Part shown: piece by piece, positions 25,544-32,180 of the stretch | Numbering within the stretch: the first letter of the stretch is position 1 | How the letters are laid out: every line of letters starts with the position of its first letter | Assembly: GCA_023410675.1 (NCBI GenBank) | Contig: JAEYPM010000029.1 | Location: 1 to 32,180 of the forward strand | DNA length: 32,180 nucleotides | Direction of reading: 5' to 3' | Source of the DNA: Bacillota bacterium | Lineage (GTDB): Bacteria; Bacillota; Clostridia; Lachnospirales; Cellulosilyticaceae | Translations under genes and position numbers: made by a program | The notes under the pieces: model-generated | Told to the model about the DNA's origin: nothing | Database searches by the model: none | The model's input: only the letters and a program-made list of their open reading frames with translations

Positions 25544-26128
25544 ATGAGACATAAAAAACCTGTCTTGTTAATAGATCAGGATGACGTTTTAGCGGAATAC
25601 ATAAAAGGTGTAACATTAGCATTTAATGCTAAATATCATACTTCTTTTAAGAGCAATACATGTAATAATTGGGATTTAACGATGGTTTTTGGAGACGAAA
25701 TAAAAACAGTGATGCATGAGCCTGAGCTTTTTGAAAATTTAGAGCCAGTAAAGGATGCTCTAAGTATCTTTGAAAGATTATATAGGAGTGAGCTTTTTGA
25801 CATGTATATTGTTACAGCGGCTCAGCCAACGTGTGTAGAAGCTAAATCAAGGTGGATTCAAAAGCATTTACCCTTTTTTCCTCTACAAAAATTTATTGTT
25901 TGTTGGTGCAAATATATGATTAAAGGTGATTATTTATTAGATGATGGGATGCATAATATAGAAGATTTTGCTAAAAATGGGGGGATACCCGTTGTTTATT
26001 CAAGGCCACATAATATAAATCAATGCAAAGAGTATCATAGGGTTGATAGTTGGCGAAGTTTTGAGCAGTTTATTTTGCACCAATGTTATCCTGAAAGATT
26101 AGAGGAATATTTTAAGAATAGTATATAG
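25544..26128 (+). CDS. NT5C-type 5'(3')-deoxyribonucleotidase (HAD)
   Basis: This 194-residue cytoplasmic HAD phosphatase has DQDD at residues 11-14 with nucleophile Asp11 and acid/base Asp13, the Thr of motif II in IVTAA (about 91), and motif IV LLDDG with Asp133/Asp134. Length and motifs match the NT5C family, which hydrolyses (deoxy)nucleoside monophosphates; some bacterial members act on other small phosphates. AAGGAG lies in the last codons of the kinase gene, and only 1 nt separates the kinase stop from this ATG, so the two are coupled. The link between a sugar-sensing kinase and a nucleotidase is unusual and not explained. A very strong hairpin terminates the unit. Confidence 0.85.
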   Translation: MRHKKPVLLIDQDDVLAEYIKGVTLAFNAKYHTSFKSNTCNNWDLTMVFGDEIKTVMHEPELFENLEPVKDALSIFERLYRSELFDMYIVTAAQPTCVEAKSRWIQKHLPFFPLQKFIVCWCKYMIKGDYLLDDGMHNIEDFAKNGGIPVVYSRPHNINQCKEYHRVDSWRSFEQFILHQCYPERLEEYFKNSI

Positions 26129-26150
26129 CTACTTGGAAAATGTTACAAAT

Positions 26151-26190
26151 ATATTAATAAAGGTGCCAAACTTGGCACCTTTATTAATAT
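26151..26190. terminator. Perfect 19-bp palindromic terminator
   Basis: Arms 26151-26169 and 26172-26190 are perfectly complementary with a 2-nt centre. The GC core AGGTGCCA/TGGCACCT is followed by TTTATTAAT, so it should terminate in both directions. It ends the kinase-nucleotidase unit. Confidence 0.88.
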
Positions 26191-26263
26191 GCTGAATAAT
26201 ATGGTTTTTGTGTCAACAAAAGAAGTATAAACATTACATAAATACATAATTAACCATAAAATG

Positions 26264-26292
26264 TTGACCAAAGCAACAATGTGTTTTATAAT
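26264..26292 (+). promoter_or_regulatory. Sigma-A promoter of the SH3-domain secreted protein
   Basis: TTGACC (26264-26269) and TATAAT (26287-26292) are 17 nt apart. The leader to the start codon is roughly 87 nt. Confidence 0.82.
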
Positions 26293-26385
26293 AATTATGT
26301 AACAATTATTTAATAATATTAGGTATAAAATACGTTTATAGGTACATAATATTCAAATAAATGCGGACTAGAAAGGTGAGATGAC

Positions 26386-27183
26386 ATGAGACTTAGCAAG
26401 AAAATTAGTGTAGGAATTATTTCGGGAATTTTAGCTTCAGGACAAATAATAGCACAAGCTTCTACTGTGAATACATTACCATCAGGAGCTTTAGGTGAAA
26501 CGACTATCAAAGTAGAAGTTGCAAGACTAAGACAAGACCCAGACCCGTATGCACTTATTACGGCATTATTACCTGAAAATGAGTTAGTATACATAAAAGG
26601 AAAGTATGTGGATTGGTATGAAGTTACTTTACCGGATGGAAGAGAAGGGTATGTCTATAAAGGGCAGCTTGATGAAACCCAGTATATGAGTGAAATAGCA
26701 TCTAAAGCAGTGGAGGTTATTAATTGGTCAGAAGCAAGCAAAATTCTTCCTAGAGGGGGTACTGCTAAGATAGAAGATGTGTATACTAGGCAAACCTTTA
26801 TGATCAAAAGAACATTTGGAACAAATCATGCAGATGTTGAGACAGTTACTGCAGCAGATACTAAGATTATGAAACAAATATGGGGCGGTTTTACATGGGA
26901 AAGACGTCCTGTAATTGTTCATATCAATGGAAGAAGATTAGCGGCATCTATGGCAGGAATGCCTCATGCAGGGAAGGATTCTGCCCCAAACCTTTCTTAT
27001 ACGAGTGGACTATCAGGAGGTTATGGCTATGGGCAAAATTTAGATGCTGTTAAGGGCAATCAAATGAGTGGGGTGTGTGATTTGCATTTTAGAGGCAGCA
27101 AGAAGCATAAAGATGGCAAAATTACTGCTACGCCAGATCCAAAACATCAAGCGGCTATCACTATTGCAGCAAATTATAGATAG
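26386..27183 (+). CDS. Secreted SH3-domain protein with His/Cys-rich C-terminal domain
   Basis: This 265-residue protein has a signal peptide (about residues 1-26, ending AQA-ST), a bacterial SH3 domain (about 38-98) for cell-wall binding, and a C-terminal domain (about 125-265). That domain has conserved-looking polar motifs: RTFGTNHADVE with His148, IWGGFTWERRPV, AASMAGMPHAG with His194, GVCDLHFRGSKKH with Cys231, His234 and His241, and KHQAA with His254. I recall similar C-terminal domains in other Firmicute envelope proteins but know no assigned function; the His/Cys set suggests a metal site or a cysteine-type active site, perhaps acting on the wall. AAAGGTGAG at 26372-26380 precedes the ATG. 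It has its own promoter. Confidence 0.8.
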   Translation: MRLSKKISVGIISGILASGQIIAQASTVNTLPSGALGETTIKVEVARLRQDPDPYALITALLPENELVYIKGKYVDWYEVTLPDGREGYVYKGQLDETQYMSEIASKAVEVINWSEASKILPRGGTAKIEDVYTRQTFMIKRTFGTNHADVETVTAADTKIMKQIWGGFTWERRPVIVHINGRRLAASMAGMPHAGKDSAPNLSYTSGLSGGYGYGQNLDAVKGNQMSGVCDLHFRGSKKHKDGKITATPDPKHQAAITIAANYR

Positions 27184-27355
27184 GATAGAGCGTAAGAATA
27201 AAAACAAATTTCTTAATTGAAACATAAATGAAATATAATATAAACAAATAATTTATATAAATAAAACCCCAAATAGTTTATAATAAATGGAGATACAGAG
27301 TTCATGGAGATCATTCTCTATTTAAAATGAACCATATAAAAAGGGGGTATACATA

Positions 27356-29512
27356 ATGAATATTAAAAAGAAAATGTCATTACTATGTATGTTATTGATA
27401 GTAATCACAATACTACCACTTTCTTTAAGGGCAGCAAGCAAACAAGATGAAGACTATATTATAGAAAAGACAGGTTATCAATTCACTTTAGAAACTGCAC
27501 CTGATGTAAAGATTGAGCTTCATGATCCAATTAGATATAGTGGCAAAGACATTGTGTTTTATGTCAGCCTAGAAAATGCAACGTGGCTTAGCCGTATAGA
27601 AAGAGAAGAAGACGAAACCGGTTTTAAAAATGCAAAGATTACAATTTTAGAAAAGAATAAGATTGAAGTAAGATTAAAGGACAATCAGGCAAGAGGCACC
27701 TATTATATTCCTCTTTTAACAAGGTTAGAAGGAGGACTAGCTAAAGTAAAGATTGATGGGAACCATACAGAAATAAGTGATATGAATTTTACAACCTTTG
27801 CAAAGGCAGTGGACCAGTCTGTTGCAGTTACAGCTGGAGAAGTTCTTAAGGTTAAAGAGGAAGGTTATGTAGCTGATATTGTTATAGAAGAAGCTGTGCT
27901 TGGTAGTTTAACAAAGGATTTAGATTCAAAAGAAAGAACCATTACTTTAGGACTTCAAAACTCAGATCTTGAATTTGCTACTGAGAATATTACTGTGCAA
28001 GCAAGTAAAGGATTTAGTGGCATAAAAAAATTATCTGCACGTTATGCACAGGATTCTAGAGGGAATATAGATAAAGGAGCACTAGAGATCGTACTTCCTA
28101 AATTAACAGACCAAACTGAAAAAGGGAAGCTGACAATCAAGAACATTAAAGTAAAAGGGATCAATCCGAAAAAAGGGTCTATCGATATAACAGTAAGCAG
28201 TTATGGAATTGGTAAAGCTACTGTTAAAGTAGGAGAAATAGAAAATTATGGTATTACTTTAGGGATGAAGGGTGAATATAGTGTTCCTATTGTTGCAGGA
28301 GACAAACAAAAGATTTCATTCTCTATAAAAGAATCCGTTCCAGTAAGTATGGTGGAAGGTAGAACTATTGATATTAGACTTGAAAATGGGTATTTGTCTC
28401 CATATGAAGACGCCACTTATGAAGATATGCTTATTGGAAGAGTACTTTTAAATGGTGTTAATGTAAAAGATGAATTAAAGATAAGAACCATAAAGGAAGA
28501 TGGTTTCATTGTTGGTTTTACATTCTATATTCCAAAGCTAAATAACAAAGTGGCTAACACTATTACATTTGAAGATGTTGTCATTTATGCACCAGTCAAT
28601 GCTACAAAGGATATTCTTCTTACAGCTGAAGGGAGAGATATTGAAGGAACGTTATCTGTTGTTGCAGCAAAGGTTAAACAAGCTGCTAAAGTATCTGTTT
28701 ATCCAGCTGACTTAAAACTTGATGAGGAAAAGCAAAAAGGCGGCAAAATTATTATTGAAGAAACTGGACGCAGTATGCTTGTACCAGGTACTATTAAAGT
28801 TCAGTTAGAAGATACCAAGGGTATTTGGTTTGCAGCTAAACCAAACGTTACAGTAACTAAAGGAGATCTTAAGTTAGGTAAAGTTTATTATAGCAGCAAA
28901 GACCCTAGAATCATAGAAATACAAGTAACTGCATCTTCAAAGGAAGCTTCAGCTATTGAAATCAATGATTTTTCCATATCTGTTGATAAAACCCCAGCAG
29001 ATGGAAGCTATAAAGTAACACTTTATGGAAGTGCCTTTGGCATAGAAGGGGACTTCGAAAGTAGTGAAGGTAAAGACTTTATATTTATTGGTAGGCAAAA
29101 TGATATACCAACAAAACCAGAGCCACAACCTGTAAAGAATATAGCTAAGTTTATGATTGGACAAACTACCTATTATATTAATGGTATAGCTAAGGTCATG
29201 GATGCACAGCCTTATGTTGTAGAGGGCAGGACCATGGTGCCTATTAAATATGTTTCTGAAATAGCAGGAGTAGATGCTAAAAATATTTCATATAATAAAG
29301 GTGTTGTCACAGTGATTGCTAACAATAAGGTGATCCAAATAGAGCAGGGCAGTAATATTGCTAAAGTAAATGGTGTAAGTAGCACAATTGATGGTAAAGT
29401 CATACTTAAAGATGGAAGAGTTTATGTCCCTGTATCCCAGATCGCATGGCTACTTGATATTAAAGTAACATGGGATGGCAATACGAAAACAGCGACTTTT
29501 GAAAGCAAATAG
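27356..29512 (+). CDS. Secreted protein with C-terminal copper-amine-oxidase-N-like domain
   Basis: This 718-residue protein has a signal peptide (about 1-26, ending LRAASK) and several long beta-rich repeats of unknown fold (about 30-590). The C-terminal roughly 115 residues match the copper amine oxidase N-terminal-like domain (Cu_amine_oxidN1): a strand pair, EGRTMVPIKYVSEIAG, and DGRVYVPVSQIAWLLD. In Clostridia this domain is common in secreted and wall proteins that are not oxidases; it is probably a binding module. AAGGGGG at 27341-27347 precedes the ATG. No enzyme motif is visible in the large middle part. It may be a surface scaffold. The promoter is not clear. Confidence 0.85.
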   Translation: MNIKKKMSLLCMLLIVITILPLSLRAASKQDEDYIIEKTGYQFTLETAPDVKIELHDPIRYSGKDIVFYVSLENATWLSRIEREEDETGFKNAKITILEKNKIEVRLKDNQARGTYYIPLLTRLEGGLAKVKIDGNHTEISDMNFTTFAKAVDQSVAVTAGEVLKVKEEGYVADIVIEEAVLGSLTKDLDSKERTITLGLQNSDLEFATENITVQASKGFSGIKKLSARYAQDSRGNIDKGALEIVLPKLTDQTEKGKLTIKNIKVKGINPKKGSIDITVSSYGIGKATVKVGEIENYGITLGMKGEYSVPIVAGDKQKISFSIKESVPVSMVEGRTIDIRLENGYLSPYEDATYEDMLIGRVLLNGVNVKDELKIRTIKEDGFIVGFTFYIPKLNNKVANTITFEDVVIYAPVNATKDILLTAEGRDIEGTLSVVAAKVKQAAKVSVYPADLKLDEEKQKGGKIIIEETGRSMLVPGTIKVQLEDTKGIWFAAKPNVTVTKGDLKLGKVYYSSKDPRIIEIQVTASSKEASAIEINDFSISVDKTPADGSYKVTLYGSAFGIEGDFESSEGKDFIFIGRQNDIPTKPEPQPVKNIAKFMIGQTTYYINGIAKVMDAQPYVVEGRTMVPIKYVSEIAGVDAKNISYNKGVVTVIANNKVIQIEQGSNIAKVNGVSSTIDGKVILKDGRVYVPVSQIAWLLDIKVTWDGNTKTATFESK

Positions 29513-29585
29513 AATTAGGGTTGATAAATAAAGACTTTATAAATAAAAACGATAGATAAAGCCTTTATTGGGAAGGAACAAAACA

Positions 29586-30347
29586 ATGTATTTTGATTCA
29601 CATACACATTATGATGATGAAAGCTTTGACGAAGATAGGCATATACTGCTAGAAGGTCTTAAAGACAAGGGTGTTGACTATGTTGTTCATGCTGGGGCGG
29701 ATATGACCTCTACACAAAAAGGAATAGAACTGGCAAAGAAATATGACTTTATTTATACTTCTATAGGTGTTCATCCTCATGAGGTTCATCAAATGTCAGA
29801 CAGTGATATAAACAAATTAAAAGAGCTAGCAAAAGAGCCAAAGGTTGTTGCAATTGGTGAGATAGGCCTTGATTATTACTATAATTATTCATCAAAAGAG
29901 GATCAGGTTTATTGGTTCAAAAGGCAACTTGAACTGGCTAAAGAGGTTTTTTTACCTGTTATCATTCATAGCAGAGATGCCAGCCAACAAACCTTTGATA
30001 TCTTAAACGAAGCAGATATCCACAAGGGCGTTATCCACTGCTTTTCAGGTAGCCATGAGCTGGCTAAAGAATATGTTAAAAGAGGTTTTTATATAGGGAT
30101 TGGTGGAGCACTCACTTTTAATAATGCAAGAAAGACCGTAGAAGTAGTACAGCACATTCCTATAGAAAATATTGTTATTGAGACCGATTGCCCTTATCTT
30201 ACTCCTGTGCCTTTTAGAGGAAAACGAAATGACTCTTCCTATCTAAAATATGTTGTAGAAAAAATAGCACAGATCAAAGATATGGAGCCTATAGAAGTTG
30301 CAAGATGTACTTTAGAAAATGCAAAAGTACTTTATCATATTCAATAA
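29586..30347 (+). CDS. tatD: TatD-family metal-dependent hydrolase (DNase)
   Basis: This 253-residue cytoplasmic TIM-barrel hydrolase has metal ligands His6 and His8 (SHTH), Glu92 (GEIGLDYYY), His128 (IIHSRDA), His151 (IHCFSG) and Asp201 (ETDCPYL), all present. TatD proteins have been shown to have 3'-5' exonuclease/DNase activity. The ATG at 29586 is preferred: GGAAGG is 9 nt upstream, and the family starts with the short strand before H-x-H; a TTG at 29568 is upstream of that site. In many Firmicutes tatD lies next to metG; here about 25 kb separates them. A hairpin terminator lies about 90 nt after the stop. Confidence 0.95.
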   Translation: MYFDSHTHYDDESFDEDRHILLEGLKDKGVDYVVHAGADMTSTQKGIELAKKYDFIYTSIGVHPHEVHQMSDSDINKLKELAKEPKVVAIGEIGLDYYYNYSSKEDQVYWFKRQLELAKEVFLPVIIHSRDASQQTFDILNEADIHKGVIHCFSGSHELAKEYVKRGFYIGIGGALTFNNARKTVEVVQHIPIENIVIETDCPYLTPVPFRGKRNDSSYLKYVVEKIAQIKDMEPIEVARCTLENAKVLYHIQ

Positions 30348-30434
30348 AAAATTTATGCATGATTTTTGGCTTTTCTTAATTTAGCAAGCTATAAAAAAAT
30401 ACAATCAATTACTACTGATAAAATTAACAATAAG

Positions 30435-30478
30435 GAGTGGTCAAGTCTGAAAATAGATTGAACCACTCTATATTTTTA
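30435..30478 (+). terminator. Hairpin terminator downstream of tatD
   Basis: GAGTGGT-CAA (from 30435) pairs with TTG-a-ACCACTC (to 30468), with further TCT/AGA pairing near the loop, followed by TATATTTTTATA. Confidence 0.7.
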
Positions 30479-30630
30479 TAAGATAATATAAAGATATATA
30501 GAATGTTATATAGGAAAAAGAAAAATCGGAATAGATAGAGTATTTGTATCAGGTTGTCCACAACTAATATTTACAATTAATTAGTTTATGTGAGGCATAT
30601 CGTAAACGCATATTAAACATAAAAATGTTG

Positions 30631-30664
30631 ACCAGTAATAGTTGATTCTGTTACTGGTTTTTTA
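30631..30664 (+). terminator. Orphan intrinsic terminator
   Basis: ACCAGTAA (30631-30638) pairs with TTACTGGT (30651-30658) across a 12-nt loop, followed directly by a T-run. No gene lies between the previous terminator and this one, so it may end a short untranslated RNA or be a remnant. Confidence 0.7.
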
Positions 30665-31129
30665 CTATAGAAAAATGAAAAATAAAAGTAAGGAAAATAA
30701 TGATAAAGTTAGAAAAATAGAAACATAAAAAATAGACGAGTAGCTATCGTTGAGTAAAAGAAATTATTTTTTAGTATCTATTAAGAATACAGATATAAGA
30801 TTACAGACATCATATTTATACATAATACAACGATATATCTATTAATATAATATAAAATTACAATAAAACCAAGCATTTTTATATTATATGTAGAAATTTG
30901 TTACAAGAATATTTTAATTATTTAGTAAAACATAATAAAAAAATATATAAAAATGTTAAAATATAAAAAGATTTATAAATCAATAAAGTTTAAGAAAATT
31001 CGTACAAGATCATTATAAAGATTAATAAACATCTAGAGAATATAAAAACTTTATACACTTTTGTAAATTAATTATCTAGAAAGCAAAAACATTATTAAAT
31101 CATAATAAATAAGATGAGGAGAGATAGGG

Positions 31130-31984
31130 ATGAAAAACACAAAGGTATTAAAAGGTATATTAGTTATGGGGATGATGATAACAGCATTATCTATTGTAGT
31201 AGAAACACAGGCATATGATCCAATAGTCAGGATAGTGGTAAATGGTGAACCTGTAAGTTCAAGTGATGCAAAGGCATTTACTGATAAAAATAGTAGAACT
31301 ATGATACCAATAAGATTTGTAAGCGAACAGTTAGGAGCAAAGGTAGACTGGAACAAACAGACACAAGAAGTCAGCGTATCACAGGCAGACAAAGTTATCA
31401 AACTTAAAATAGGCGAAAAACAAGTTAATTTAAATGACACAGCAAAACAACTAGATACAGCAGCTATAGTAAAAGAAGGAAAAACTTATGTACCGCTTAG
31501 GTTTGTGAGCGAAGCACTAGGAGCACAGGTGCAGTGGGACCCAAAAGGAAGAACCGCGTATATTAATAATAATGGGGAGCCTATTGTTCAAGATGATGTA
31601 CTTACTACTATACGAGGGTTTGTGATTTCAGTAACTAAAGAAACTCAGGTAACAGATAGAGTATCATCTTTTCTCATTAATACTGAGTCTGGATTAATGA
31701 TAATTATGAAAAAACAAGAAGATCCAGATGATAAAGATAATAGATGTATTATGTCTCTGCATGCAGATATTACAACTTCTACTTATAAAGATCAGATCAA
31801 GGAAATAGAACATATTTTAAATCAAAAGATAAGTCCACAAACGATGTCAAAAATTAAGACTCATATTGAAAAGAAAACAGATATGTTAGTTGATGTTGGA
31901 GATATAGATTATGATGATGGTAAGTTTATAGTGCGAGTAACTGGAAGAACTCATAAGATTTATGTTCAAGTTGATTTTAAATAA
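31130..31984 (+). CDS. Secreted copper-amine-oxidase-N-like domain protein
   Basis: This 284-residue protein has a signal peptide (about 1-28, ending TQA-YD) and one complete Cu_amine_oxidN1-type domain (about 32-150), with paired motifs RTMIPIRFVSEQLGAKVDW and KTYVPLRFVSEALGAQVQW. The C-terminal roughly 130 residues are unassigned. The domain is probably a binding or structural module rather than an oxidase. AGGAGAG lies 6 nt before the ATG. A second secreted-protein gene begins 11 nt after its stop, with AAGGGGAG overlapping the stop, so they form an operon. Domain-wise it is a short relative of the protein at 27356. Confidence 0.87.
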   Translation: MKNTKVLKGILVMGMMITALSIVVETQAYDPIVRIVVNGEPVSSSDAKAFTDKNSRTMIPIRFVSEQLGAKVDWNKQTQEVSVSQADKVIKLKIGEKQVNLNDTAKQLDTAAIVKEGKTYVPLRFVSEALGAQVQWDPKGRTAYINNNGEPIVQDDVLTTIRGFVISVTKETQVTDRVSSFLINTESGLMIIMKKQEDPDDKDNRCIMSLHADITTSTYKDQIKEIEHILNQKISPQTMSKIKTHIEKKTDMLVDVGDIDYDDGKFIVRVTGRTHKIYVQVDFK

Positions 31985-31995
31985 AGGGGAGTAGC

Positions 31996-32180
31996 ATGAG
32001 GAAAAGAATAAAGAGTAGTATCATTTTAATATGTATGCTGATTTGGTGCATTAACAGTAGTGTTTATGCAATAAGTTATTACAGACACTTGTTCTAGGCG
32101 AAGATGCACAGAAAGCTTACTTAAAGGTGATAGATGAACTAATAAAAGGAAGCATTCATTCAATTTTAGTTATGCTTGAT
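31996..32180 (+). pseudogene. Secreted protein gene, frameshifted and cut by the window edge
   Basis: From the ATG at 31996 a signal peptide (MRKRIKSS, hydrophobic core, SSVYA) is encoded, but the frame stops at TAG 32095-32097 after 33 residues. Another frame is open from 32061 to the window end and reads plausibly as the mature protein (LLQTLVLGEDAQKAYLKVIDE). A small insertion or deletion between about 32061 and 32097 would join them. It may be a true frameshift or a sequence error. The family cannot be assigned from the visible part. Confidence 0.6.

Larger units (their letters stand above)
30348..31129. other. 782-bp very A+T-rich spacer without a gene
   Basis: I find no open reading frame with a ribosome binding site here on either strand. 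It contains two hairpin terminators (30435, 30631); from 30665 to 31100 it is almost all A and T with many stop codons. The leader of the next gene is at its right end (AGGAGAG at 31117-31123). Confidence 0.6.

Noticed and set aside
27217..27239. TTGAAA and TATAAT before the gene at 27356
   Set aside because: The spacing is only 11 nt, too short for a sigma-A promoter; another TATAAT at 27279-27284 lacks a good -35.
30554..30562. TTGTCCACA, one mismatch from a DnaA box
   Set aside because: It is a single isolated site; no cluster of boxes, no dnaA or dnaN gene and no skew evidence is seen, so an origin is not supported.
30665..31100. A+T-rich direct-repeat-like stretches
   Set aside because: Similar short words (AATATAAAA, TATTAAT) recur, but this is expected at such base composition; no regular period or flanking repeat was seen, so no CRISPR or iteron array is called.

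Overview
The window looks like chromosome of a low-GC, spore-forming anaerobic Firmicute of the Clostridia, possibly a Cellulosilyticum-like Lachnospirales member (the genus is a guess). Grounds: A+T-rich DNA, strong purine-rich ribosome binding sites, a T-box leader before a two-domain methionyl-tRNA synthetase, a LysM/GH18 spore-type glycosidase, YARHG and copper-amine-oxidase-N-like secreted proteins, and a LytTR/DUF3021 pair. Nearly all genes lie on the + strand; one small gene (11687-11959) is on the - strand. No rRNA, tRNA, CRISPR array, transposase or phage gene was found.

Layout. 1-2158: end of a sugar-metabolism operon (C-terminal part of a SIS-domain deglycase/isomerase, a DUF4867 protein, a Cof-type HAD phosphatase). 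2202-4745: T-box-controlled metG. 4829-7250: LysM/GH18 glycosidase and an orphan PTS EIIC-like membrane protein. 7399-11641: a TetR-controlled operon with its own promoter and operator, a wrecked MFS transporter, a long FtsX/MacB-type permease and its ATPase. 11687-18433: a small unknown gene, a YARHG/SH3-like lipoprotein, a second FtsX-type permease without an adjacent ATPase, and a LytTR regulator / DUF3021 membrane protein / S41 peptidase operon. 18453-20676: an envelope LysM-G5-M23 endopeptidase with a strong promoter. 20790-26190: a short QueG-like iron-sulfur protein, a repeat-rich spacer, and a 1205-residue hybrid histidine kinase coupled to an NT5C-type nucleotidase. 26264-30478: two secreted proteins and tatD. 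30348-31129: a very A+T-rich spacer. 31130-32180: another copper-amine-oxidase-N-like protein and a frameshifted secreted-protein gene cut by the window edge.

Common theme: much of the central block is envelope sensing and remodelling (permeases, lipoprotein, LytTR/DUF3021, S41 and M23 peptidases, SH3 and CAO-N proteins). The most unusual gene is the hybrid kinase at 21925. Its sensor is a LacI-type sugar-binding domain without helix-turn-helix or membrane segment, followed by a complete HisKA-HATPase-REC-Hpt relay, so it should sense a cytoplasmic ligand. The partner response regulator is not in the window.
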